A DNA stretch of 5,971 nucleotides from an archaeon (GTDB lineage: Archaea; Hydrothermarchaeota; Hydrothermarchaeia; JALTZZ01; JALUTC01). Location of the stretch: NCBI GenBank assembly GCA_027051265.1, contig JALTZH010000032.1:1-5971 (forward strand), written 5' to 3'. The position numbers and the translations under genes were made by a program. Shown one piece after another: positions 1 to 4,667 of this stretch; the first letter of the stretch is position 1, and every line of letters begins with the position of its first letter. The notes under the pieces were generated by a model that worked only from the letters and a program-made list of their open reading frames with translations, was not told the DNA's origin and ran no database searches.

Positions 1-51
1 GTTCATTATCATGCTTTAAAAGAGGGGATAATACTATGTGAGAGGATTTAA
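1..51 (+). CDS. C-terminal end of an MNT-type nucleotidyltransferase (partial)
   Basis: The window opens in a reading frame ending at TAA 49-51. Its last residues, HALKEGIILCERI, match the usual end of small MNT nucleotidyltransferases; the intact copy at 421-735 ends YEAKIEGIII. It is followed directly by a HEPN gene, the normal order for these pairs. The catalytic part lies outside the window. The protein probably once stopped after GIIL: base 39 is T where an A would give TGA at 37-39, overlapping the HEPN start ATG at 36-38 just as in the second copy. The present protein would therefore carry an extra tail, CERI. The identification rests on a short tail plus context. Confidence 0.55.
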   Translation, partial: VHYHALKEGIILCERI

Positions 52-421
52 AAGAACTATTGGAAGTTGCAAATGACGATTTAAAAGTTGCTAAAGATAA
101 TTACAACTTAAGAAATTTTAGAATTTGCGTGTTTTTATGCAACAATCTGTGGAAAAATTTCTAAAAGCATATTTACTAGAAAAGGAAGAAGGATTTCCTT
201 TTATTCATTCTATAAAAATGTTAATTCATTTGTGCACCCAAATAGATAAAGATTTTGAATATTTACTTAAGATTGATGCAGATAAATTAGATAAATATTA
301 TACCGGAACAAGATATTTACCTTTATTAAAAGTTTCTCAAAAAGAAGCAAAAGAAGCTATCGAAATAGCTGAAAAAGTTAAGGATTTTGTTCTTAAAAAA
401 TTAAAAATTAAAGAATTATAA
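36..421 (+). pseudogene. Broken HEPN-domain protein, partner of the left-edge MNT gene
   Basis: Two frames joined give a HEPN protein of about 128 residues. From 42 the frame reads EDLKELLEVANDDLKVAKD and continues to FLC. From 140 the next frame reads QQSVEKFLKAYL, then a His (HSIKML), then TRY, and ends AEKVKDFVLKKLKIKEL. Two lesions are visible. The start ATG at 36-38 is followed at once by TGA, and one base is missing near 138-140 (TGC CAA CAA has become TGCAACAA). The remaining open frame could only start at TTG 125, inside helix 1-2, giving 98 residues. The C-terminus is nearly the same as that of the HEPN protein at 732-1118, so they are close paralogs. In this family HEPN is the RNase toxin and the MNT enzyme neutralises it. 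This copy is very probably dead unless the sequence contains errors. It overlaps the next MNT start by one base. Confidence 0.8.
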
Positions 422-735
422 TGGAAAAAACATTAAAACTTATCAAAGAAACCATCTTGGATATTGCCAAAAAATATAATATTGAAATAGAAAAGATTAT
501 TTTATTCGGTTCAAGAGCAAGAGAAGATTACAAAGAAGATAGTGACTATGATATACTAATAATAACAAAAGAGAAACTAGATTGGAGGATTAGAAAAAAA
601 TTTTGGATAGAAATTATAAGAAAACTACCATATACAATTGATTTAATTATAACTGACAAGGAAACATTTGAAAAGAATTCTAAATATGTTGGAAATGTTG
701 CTTATGAAGCTAAGATTGAAGGAATTATAATATGA
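421..735 (+). CDS. MNT-type minimal nucleotidyltransferase, antitoxin of an MNT/HEPN pair
   Basis: This 104-residue protein is a minimal Pol-beta-superfamily nucleotidyltransferase. The signature G30-S31, ten residues, then D42-Y-D44 is complete, and the third metal-binding Asp is D74 in TIDLII. The length is normal for the family. In characterised MNT/HEPN systems such an enzyme adds AMP to the HEPN RNase and silences it, acting in the cytoplasm. Its ATG shares one base with the stop of the broken HEPN gene before it, and its TGA overlaps the next ATG (ATGA at 732-735), so it is likely translated together with the HEPN protein downstream. Catalytic residues are all present, so it is probably active. 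The family is clear; the cellular target is inferred from the neighbour. Confidence 0.9.
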   Translation: MEKTLKLIKETILDIAKKYNIEIEKIILFGSRAREDYKEDSDYDILIITKEKLDWRIRKKFWIEIIRKLPYTIDLIITDKETFEKNSKYVGNVAYEAKIEGIII

Positions 736-1118
736 AACCAGAAGATTGGGTAAAGAAAGCAGAAACAGATTTGAGAGTTGCTAAAAAACTTTTAGAACTA
801 GATGAAGAACCTTGGATAATTGCTTATCACATAGAACAAGCTGTTGAAAAATATCTCAAAGCTTTTTTAGTTTATAAAAATCAAAGATTTAAGAAAACCC
901 ATAACATAAAAGAGCTTTTAGATTTGTGTATTAAATTGGATAAGGATTTTGAAGAACTAAGAAAATTAAATATAGAATATTTGTCAGAATATGCAACAAA
1001 CGTAAGGTATCCCGGTTTTTATGAGCCTACAAAAGAAGAAGTAATAGAAGCTCTAGATATTGCTGAGAAAGTTAAGGATTTTGTATTAAAAAAGCTTAAA
1101 TTAGAAGAAGAGAAATAA
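732..1118 (+). CDS. HEPN-domain protein, putative RNase toxin of an MNT/HEPN pair
   Basis: This all-helical 128-residue protein is a HEPN-domain protein (PF05168 type). It begins KPEDWVKKAETDLRVAKKLL, followed by the typical second helix with E35-Q36-A-V-E-K-Y-L-K, then T56-H57 and the R92-Y93-P94 element. R92 is the likely catalytic or RNA-contacting Arg of the family, but the exact R-x4-6-H spacing is not obvious, so catalysis is inferred. The family acts as a translation-blocking RNase toxin or as a substrate-binding subunit paired with an MNT enzyme. The ATG overlaps the stop of the MNT gene by four bases, so production of the two is coupled. No lesion is seen. Downstream it meets an oppositely oriented relic of a similar pair. 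Confidence 0.9.
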   Translation: MKPEDWVKKAETDLRVAKKLLELDEEPWIIAYHIEQAVEKYLKAFLVYKNQRFKKTHNIKELLDLCIKLDKDFEELRKLNIEYLSEYATNVRYPGFYEPTKEEVIEALDIAEKVKDFVLKKLKLEEEK

Positions 1119-1277
1119 ATAAAAAAGCTGATAATTCTTTAACCTTTTCTGCTATTTTTTAACGGCTTGTTGAGAAGAATAGCATGCGTAATCATAGTAA
1201 TTTTCTTCATATAATTTTTTAACTATTTCCAAATCTTTATTAGCTTTCTCTATCCATTTTTTGGTACTTTTCCTTAT
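1096..1277 (-). pseudogene. Relic of a third HEPN gene, start lost and centre deleted
   Basis: On the minus strand the frame from 1277 reads RKSTKKWIEKANKDLEIVKK and continues to SSQQAVKK, a clear HEPN N-terminus. It then stops at TAG. In the next frame the sequence resumes as IAEKVKELSAFL, matching the extreme C-terminus of the intact HEPN at 732-1118 (IAEKVKDFVLKKLK), and runs to TAA at 1098-1096 inside that gene's end. About 70 codons are missing between these parts, including the conserved His and the RYP element. The expected start codon at 1277-1275 is ATA, not ATG; an ATGA overlap with the MNT relic, as in the intact pair, would be restored by one base change. It cannot make a working HEPN protein. 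Confidence 0.75.
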
Positions 1278-1537
1278 ATTACTATACCTTCCTCTAAAGC
1301 ATAATTTATATATAAATCCATAATCTTCCTTAAATTTTTCTAAAGTTTCTTTTGAAACAATTATTATATCTGTTGGCACGTTTACCTTTTTGTAAATTTC
1401 ATACCAAAATTTCTTCTTCATTCTCCAATCTAACTTTTCTTCGTTACAATTAGTATATCCCAGTCAGAGTCTTCTCTGTAATTTCTTCTTATACGTTTTA
1501 AGATAGTTCCTTTAATTAGTTTTAATATTTCTTGCAT
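1274..1537 (-). pseudogene. Relic of a third MNT nucleotidyltransferase, active-site loop deleted
   Basis: The minus strand from ATG 1537 reads MQEILKLIKGTIL and then jumps to RRNYREDSDWDILIVT. Compared with the intact copy (421-735), about 17 residues are gone in frame, including the Gly-Ser of the GS-x10-DxD motif. One base is then missing after IVT; the next frame continues KLDWRMKKKFWYEIYKK, then PTDIIIVSKETLEKFKEDYG. A one-base insertion (AAATTAT) shifts the frame again before the true ending, YALEEGIVI and TAA at 1276-1274. The open stretch 1421-1152 is therefore an accidental chimera of the MNT C-terminus and the HEPN N-terminus. It lies head-to-head in an inverted arrangement with the intact pair and is certainly not a functional enzyme. 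Confidence 0.75.
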
Positions 1538-1576
1538 AAAATTATAATTAAAGTACTAAAAGATAAGATTTATCTC

Positions 1577-1741
1577 TCAAGAAAACTCTACGATCTCTTC
1601 TAATTTTACATTAACGAATGATATGTATTCCTCTCTCGTTGCACTATCCGGTAGCTTTAGCTCCACATATCTTTCCACGACATCTTTTATTTCCTTTTCA
1701 TCCACCTAATCAGGAACTTCTATTCGAATTACCTTTCCCAT
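1577..1741 (-). pseudogene. Orphan VapB-type antitoxin with a nonsense codon at position 12
   Basis: The minus strand from ATG 1741 reads MGKVIRIEVPD, then TAG (1708-1706), then VDEKEIKDVVERYVELKLPD and on to VNVKLEEIVEFS with TGA at 1579-1577. The N-terminus is identical to that of the intact antitoxin at 3325-3086, where codon 12 is Trp (TGG), so one G-to-A change explains the stop. The rest is open: 42 codons beginning with GTG. VapB proteins bind DNA through this N-terminal strand and the toxin through the C-terminal helix. No PIN toxin follows; the MNT relic comes next. The gene is most likely dead, although a GTG restart directly after the stop would give a short protein without the DNA-binding strand. 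Confidence 0.7.
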
Positions 1742-1763
1742 AATTTTTCTTGGTTTAATAACG

Positions 1764-1770
1764 TTTTAAA
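1764..1770 (-). promoter_or_regulatory. TATA box with overlapping palindrome, promoter of the 1741 antitoxin relic
   Basis: TTTAAAA on the minus strand is centred 26 bases before the ATG at 1741, the archaeal TATA-to-start spacing, so the mRNA would be leaderless. It lies inside an imperfect palindrome at 1760-1774 (AACGTTTTAAAGGTT on the plus strand). The same arrangement stands before the antitoxins at 2712 and 3325. Confidence 0.6.
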
Positions 1771-1800
1771 GGTTCCAAACGAAATAAAAATTTCTTTAAT

Positions 1801-2268
1801 TTAGAAATATTTTTTCTTTAAATATTCTTTGATTTCTTTGAGATTTTTACCGATAATTAACATTTCAAGAGCTTCTGTATCCAAAGCTAAGAATTTATTA
1901 GAAATTAAACTGTATTTTATCATCTCCTTGTCGTTTGTCCATATAGGAATGTTAAGCTTTAGAGCTAAAGCGACGAATGGGAAATCGTTATAATCAAAAT
2001 TCTTTGTTATTTCTTTAGCTATTTGAATGTATTTTTCATCTTTAGCGGAAAATCCAACTGATTTCAACTTTAACTTAACCTTAAATAGAATCAAATCGAA
2101 AGCAGATTTTGGGACTTTGGTTAAAAGTATCTTTTTATGCTTTTCTATCTCTTCAAAAGCGTATTGAACTGTGTAGAGTTCTAAGAATGGCAGAAATAAT
2201 AATCTTCTAACCTTTCCATCTCTAAGCAAACAGGCAATAATCTTGTTAGTATCAACGATCAATCTCAT
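1801..2268 (-). CDS. vapC: PIN-domain RNase toxin of a VapBC pair
   Basis: This 155-residue protein starts MRLIVDTNKIIACLLRDG, a PIN-domain opening with the first catalytic Asp at D6. The other acidic positions are present: E40 in FEEIEKH, D92 and D95 in FDYNDFPFVALAL, and D113 in WTNDKEM. The form resembles archaeal PIN_2-type proteins rather than the shorter classic VapC. Such proteins are magnesium-dependent RNases that cut tRNA, rRNA or mRNA in the cytoplasm and are held inactive by the antitoxin. The ATG lies 17 bases inside the end of the antitoxin gene (2494-2252), giving a coupled pair. No lesion is seen, so this is probably a working toxin. The RNA target cannot be read from the sequence. 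Confidence 0.85.
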   Translation of the reverse strand: MRLIVDTNKIIACLLRDGKVRRLLFLPFLELYTVQYAFEEIEKHKKILLTKVPKSAFDLILFKVKLKLKSVGFSAKDEKYIQIAKEITKNFDYNDFPFVALALKLNIPIWTNDKEMIKYSLISNKFLALDTEALEMLIIGKNLKEIKEYLKKKYF

Positions 2269-2494
2269 TCTCGATCTTTTTTCTAATTTCTTCTTTGATC
2301 ATTTTGTCTATTTTCATTACGTCTTCTTCGGTTAGTTTAGAACTTTCTGCAAGTTTATCCATTGTTAAAATTGATAAAACATAACTTACGACATCTTCTC
2401 TAACAAGTTTTTCTATTATACATCTTAAGGAAGGATCGGATTCTATTAAAGCATGTATTTCTTCTGGAAGTTCAATAGTTATCGTTTTAGGCAT
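2252..2494 (-). CDS. vapB: VapB-type antitoxin paired with the PIN toxin at 2268-1801
   Basis: This protein of 80 residues opens with a short strand, KTITIELPEEI, like the DNA-binding beta strand of ribbon-helix-helix-type antitoxins. It continues with two helical stretches and ends in a highly charged segment (SKLTEEDVMKIDKMIKEEI) of the kind that wraps around the toxin. It overlaps the toxin gene by 17 bases and is preceded by a good TATA box, so it heads a two-gene operon. Its N-terminus differs from the IRIEVP family of the other three antitoxins here, so it is a separate lineage. The role is inferred mainly from position, size and the LTEED pattern common in archaeal VapB proteins. Confidence 0.75.
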   Translation of the reverse strand: MPKTITIELPEEIHALIESDPSLRCIIEKLVREDVVSYVLSILTMDKLAESSKLTEEDVMKIDKMIKEEIRKKIENEIDR

Positions 2495-2513
2495 AATTTA
2501 ATTTAAATTTTAG

Positions 2514-2523
2514 TATTTATAAA
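2514..2523 (-). promoter_or_regulatory. Archaeal TATA box of the intact vapBC operon
   Basis: TTTATAAATA on the minus strand is centred about 25 bases before the antitoxin ATG at 2494. This is the best TATA box in the window and predicts transcription starting at or next to the ATG. It lies just downstream of the antitoxin relic that ends at 2531. Confidence 0.7.
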
Positions 2524-2530
2524 TCTTTAA

Positions 2531-2712
2531 TCAGTTGTGTCTTTTAGCCATGCCAATTTTTATCTCTTCAGCGAGATTTTTAGCTTGTTCTTCCGATAAT
2601 TCTGATTTTTCTATTATTTTTATTATTAAGCTAACCCTTGCAATTCTTTTAATGTCTTTATAAACTCTTCTTCAAGCACTTATGGAACTTCTATTCGAAT
2701 AATTTTATCCAT
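2531..2712 (-). pseudogene. Orphan VapB-type antitoxin relic with a stop codon and a frameshift
   Basis: From ATG 2712 the minus strand reads MDKIIRIEVP, then TAA (2682-2680), then VLEEEFIKTLK. After a one-base loss the next frame reads RIARVSLIIKIIEKSELSEE, then QAKNLAEEIKIGMAKRHN and TGA at 2533-2531. Spliced together this is a typical archaeal VapB of about 60 residues, with an SELSEE segment like the SKLTEE of the neighbouring antitoxin. The lost base is probably an A (TTAAAAAGA has become TTAAAAGA). No toxin gene follows; the next gene is an antitoxin with its own promoter. The stop lies one codon away from the stop in the relic at 1741-1577. The gene is not expected to be functional. 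Confidence 0.7.
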
Positions 2713-2730
2713 ATTTTTATTTGATTTTAT

Positions 2731-2745
2731 AATGTTTAAAAGTTT
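2731..2745 (-). promoter_or_regulatory. TATA box within a palindrome-like element before the 2712 antitoxin relic
   Basis: The plus strand reads AATGTTTAAAAGTTT, an imperfect palindrome around TTTAAA (2735-2740). TTTAAA is centred about 25 bases before the ATG at 2712. Position and sequence match the elements at 1760-1774 and 3343-3356. Confidence 0.55.
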
Positions 2746-2760
2746 GTTAAGATTGAAATT

Positions 2761-3089
2761 TTAAATTATTTTGACTTTTAAATTCGAGACTTTGGCTATA
2801 TCTAAGAAGTCTTTATCTTTTGTTAATAATTCTTTGTTTCGGTTTATGCAGATGGATGCAATTAATAGATCGGAAAAGGGTTTTGGTTTACCAATTAATC
2901 TTAGACGCCTTTGCAGTTCTATAGATAGTAAAACATCGGTTCTTTCAATAATGAGAACTTTTCCATGAAATTTCTTGTAGTCCATGATTGGAGGATATTC
3001 GACAATCGTAACCTCAGTGATATTTTCCTTTATATCCTCGTTTTTCTTAACTTTTTCAATTACCAAGCTCGTATCTATTTTACAGTCAT
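2761..3089 (-). pseudogene. vapC: VapC PIN-domain toxin frameshifted just after its start codon
   Basis: The natural start is ATG 3089-3087, overlapping the antitoxin's TGA as ATGA. In that frame it reads M-T-V-K and stops at TAG. One extra A in the AAAA run at 3081-3078 would give MTVKIDTSLVIEKVKKNEDI, continuing through VEYPPI, KPFSDLLIASICINRNKE and LLTKDKDFLDIA: a 109-residue VapC with all four acidic PIN residues (D6, E31, D74, D92). As it stands, the frame can only start at TTG 3066, giving 101 residues that lack the first catalytic Asp and strand 1, so the product should be an inactive RNase. Causes could be true decay, a reversible homopolymer slip or a sequencing error. The antitoxin partner at 3325-3086 is intact. 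Confidence 0.75.
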
Positions 3090-3325
3090 TTTATTCTTTT
3101 TTCTTTTTCTCTCATCTTTTTGTGATTTTCCAATTCCTTATCAAGATCGAAATCAACATTCTTAGTTTCCGGAAATTTCAGCGTAAAATATAGGTTATAT
3201 ATTCTGATATCAACATAATCTCTTCCTATTACTTCTCGTAGTTTTTCTATCAGCATTTCTTTCAGTTTATTCGCAAGTTCCTCATCCACCCAGTCTGGGA
3301 CTTCTATTCGAATTACCTTTCCCAT
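3086..3325 (-). CDS. vapB: VapB-type antitoxin, IRIEVPDW family
   Basis: The 79-residue product begins MGKVIRIEVPDWVDEELANK, a short beta strand followed by a helix, typical of archaeal VapB antitoxins that bind their own operator. The C-terminal third (FDLDKELENHKKMREKEKR) is very charged and probably binds the toxin. The stop TGA at 3088-3086 overlaps the ATG of the PIN toxin gene by four bases. A TATA box inside a perfect 14-base palindrome lies directly upstream, fitting autoregulation. It is the only undamaged member of three copies with this N-terminus in the window; the others are at 1741-1577 and 2712-2531. Its toxin is frameshifted, so it may now be an antitoxin without an active target, or may still act on related toxins elsewhere. 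Confidence 0.8.
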   Translation of the reverse strand: MGKVIRIEVPDWVDEELANKLKEMLIEKLREVIGRDYVDIRIYNLYFTLKFPETKNVDFDLDKELENHKKMREKEKRIK

Positions 3326-3342
3326 AATTTTTTTGGTTTTCT

Positions 3343-3356
3343 AACGTTTAAACGTT
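3343..3356 (-). promoter_or_regulatory. Perfect 14-base palindrome over the TATA box, probable VapB operator
   Basis: AACGTTTAAACGTT at 3343-3356 is a perfect palindrome. Its central TTTAAA is placed about 25 bases before the ATG at 3325, as expected for a TATA box. A VapB or VapBC complex bound here would cover the promoter. The two antitoxin relics carry weaker versions of the same element. Confidence 0.6.
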
Positions 3357-3622
3357 TCTAAGTTATTTGGTTTTAGAGTTTGCTCTTTGATTTAAACATT
3401 TTTAAAATTTTGTTTTTTATCTTATTCTGTTACAAGTTTGAAAAACAGGAAGAAGATTAAAAATGGTTAGATTTAATTCTATCGTTAAAGCTTCCTTCTA
3501 TATTCTTTCGTATCACTTTTAAAACGTATTGCAAAAATTCTCTCTACATTTATAACGTTATTGAGGAACAAAAAGATAAGAATCTTGCAAATATTGAAAT
3601 TAGAATCGTTTAAGAATATAAA
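3357..3622. other. Intergenic stretch without a recognisable gene
   Basis: This AT-rich stretch separates the vapBC array from the membrane-protein operon, both on the minus strand. I see no supported gene or RNA. The longest suggestive piece is on the minus strand around 3555-3465, reading REFLQYVLKVIRKNIEGSFN and ending SNHF, but it follows a TAG and has no convincing start, so it may be a gene remnant or chance. T-rich tracts on the minus strand after 3623 could serve as an archaeal terminator for the operon. Confidence 0.4.
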
Positions 3623-4195
3623 TTACAGAAAATTATAAATGAGTTTGGAGATTATAATTATAGACAATACAATTGGAACCTTTGACGAATGTTTGTCAAG
3701 AGAAGCAATTATTTCTTTGAAATAGATTAATACGAATAGGTATATACAGGTTGCTATTAGATAAATGTTAAAAATAATAAAAGAATAACCATATTTTATT
3801 GAATATATAATTAACAATAACATTATTGGTATTAAACAATAAGGTAAATTTAATCCCAACGATATGCTTGGAGGTAATTTTATTCCAAAATAAGCTGGAG
3901 ATATATCTATTGGAGCAAATTTAAACTTAATCATCAATTTAAACCCAATTAAGAAAATAGCTGCTACTAATATATTAGCAAGTATAAATAGAGAATTGCT
4001 TATATTAAGATGAAGAAGATATAAAATCAATGCAATGAGATTCAATAGAAGTGCTCTTACGAATATATATTCAAATACTTTTCTAAGACCATAAGCTTTG
4101 TAGTATGCAAATAATAACTTATATAGGTTTATGGAACATGGAGTGTTTTGAGAAAGAATACTGATCAAAAAAACAAATAAAACTATTTCATACAT
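3623..4195 (-). CDS. CcdA-like six-helix membrane protein with two intramembrane cysteines
   Basis: This 190-residue protein is very hydrophobic, with about six membrane segments: roughly 2-15, 44-61, 66-88, 117-133, 139-156 and 172-188. It has a cysteine at the end of helix 1 (NTPCSINLY, C20) and another in helix 4 (LNLPYCLIP, C120). Both sit next to prolines and are 100 residues apart, the layout of CcdA/DsbD membrane electron carriers, although the usual NPC is stretched to NTPC. Such proteins move electrons from cytosolic thioredoxin to disulfides outside the membrane. The gene overlaps the thioredoxin gene by 13 bases as third gene of an operon after tatA, which supports the redox role. 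A second, clearer CcdA-type protein is encoded at 4668-5288. The assignment is by pattern and context, since overall similarity to CcdA is weak by eye. Confidence 0.6.
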   Translation of the reverse strand: MYEIVLFVFLISILSQNTPCSINLYKLLFAYYKAYGLRKVFEYIFVRALLLNLIALILYLLHLNISNSLFILANILVAAIFLIGFKLMIKFKFAPIDISPAYFGIKLPPSISLGLNLPYCLIPIMLLLIIYSIKYGYSFIIFNIYLIATCIYLFVLIYFKEIIASLDKHSSKVPIVLSIIIISKLIYNFL

Positions 4196-4449
4196 ATCTC
4201 TTCTTTAATAGCATTTCTTAGCTCTGTTTCACTAGGAATTTTACCGGAGAATTTTATTTTACCATTGATTACTATAATTGGTGCCGTTGTTATACCGAGT
4301 TCAACAATTCTCTTTGAATCTAAAATAGGATCCAAAAACTTAACTTCTACATTTTTCATATCCTTGATTGCATTCATAACCAATTCTTTAACCGCTTTAC
4401 ATTTGGGACAACTTTCAGATTTTAACAGTTCAATTACGATCTTCTTCAT
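4183..4449 (-). CDS. Small cytosolic thioredoxin-like protein with CPKC active site
   Basis: This 88-residue protein has a thioredoxin fold pattern: strand IVIELLKS, the redox motif C14-P-K-C17 leading into a helix, strand VEVKFLD, then GITTAPIIVINGKIKFSG with the conserved cis-proline P57, and a final helix. It matches the short archaeal redox-active disulfide proteins (Thioredoxin_3 type) rather than full-length thioredoxin. There is no signal peptide, so it works in the cytoplasm. It overlaps tatA by 20 bases and the CcdA-like gene by 13, so all three are probably translated as a coupled set. The likely role is to feed electrons to the CcdA-like protein(s). An extra cysteine sits near the C-terminus (EEICMK, C85), of unknown significance. 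Confidence 0.85.
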   Translation of the reverse strand: MKKIVIELLKSESCPKCKAVKELVMNAIKDMKNVEVKFLDPILDSKRIVELGITTAPIIVINGKIKFSGKIPSETELRNAIKEEICMK

Positions 4450-4618
4450 ATTTCTCCCTCTTTATTTTTTCATCAACACACGTCTCCGCTTCAAGTACGG
4501 CTTTTTTATATTCGATATAAGCTTCTTTAATTGCCTTCACCAACTCAGGAATTTTTTCTGGTCCTAGTAAAACTAGCGTAACTATAATAATTATTATCAA
4601 TTCAGGTGTTCCAATCAT
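4430..4618 (-). CDS. tatA: Sec-independent translocase component TatA
   Basis: This 62-residue protein has the TatA/TatB layout: a short N-terminal membrane helix (PELIIIIIVTLVLL, about residues 5-18), the hinge G19-P-E-K-I-P-E-L, then an amphipathic helix (VKAIKEAYIEYKKAVLEAE) and a charged tail. The Phe usually before the hinge Gly is Leu here. The polar E6 at the membrane start is common in TatB and in many archaeal TatA proteins. TatA oligomers form the channel that exports folded, often cofactor-bearing proteins. It heads the operon, and its 3' end overlaps the thioredoxin gene by 20 bases. No tatC is in the window, so this is a dedicated or additional TatA. The family call is strong; the choice of TatA over TatB is less sure. 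Confidence 0.85.
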   Translation of the reverse strand: MIGTPELIIIIIVTLVLLGPEKIPELVKAIKEAYIEYKKAVLEAETCVDEKIKREKYEEDRN

Positions 4619-4643
4619 ATTAAAATATTAAAAACGTTTCCAT

Positions 4644-4655
4644 AAAATATTTAAG
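4644..4655. promoter_or_regulatory. TATA-like element shared by the divergent tatA and ccdA-like genes
   Basis: AAAATATTTAAG on the plus strand, CTTAAATATTTT on the minus, lies in the 49-base spacer. Read leftward it is about 32 bases before the tatA ATG at 4618, giving a leader of a few bases. Read rightward it predicts a start near 4675, which favours the second Met codon (4674) of the ccdA-like gene as leaderless start. A further AT-rich tract at 4620-4633 may serve the plus-strand gene instead. Confidence 0.45.
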
Positions 4656-4667
4656 CTCTAATTATTT

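Noticed and set aside
1152-1421. An open frame of 89 codons on the minus strand that looks like a single fused MNT-HEPN protein.
   Set aside because: The true MNT ending (YALEEGIVI, stop) is in another frame and the HEPN start codon is mutated, so the fusion is a by-product of a frameshift, not a designed domain fusion.
1706-1708. TAG in the antitoxin relic read as pyrrolysine.
   Set aside because: The second relic has TAA near the same place, the intact copy has Trp TGG, and nothing else suggests pyrrolysine use.
2771-3193. Three plus-strand open frames (2771-2968, 2965-3165, 2984-3193) opposite the vapBC genes.
   Set aside because: They are antisense to clear VapB/VapC coding sequence, overlap one another and have no family pattern.
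1577-3356. The repeated antitoxin N-termini and promoters as a CRISPR-like array.
   Set aside because: There are only three copies, far apart and with gene-length, unequal spacing; they are paralogous gene starts.
4265-4567. A plus-strand open frame of 100 codons opposite thioredoxin and tatA.
   Set aside because: It is a shadow of two well-supported minus-strand genes; its hydrophobic look comes from the complement of AT-rich codons.
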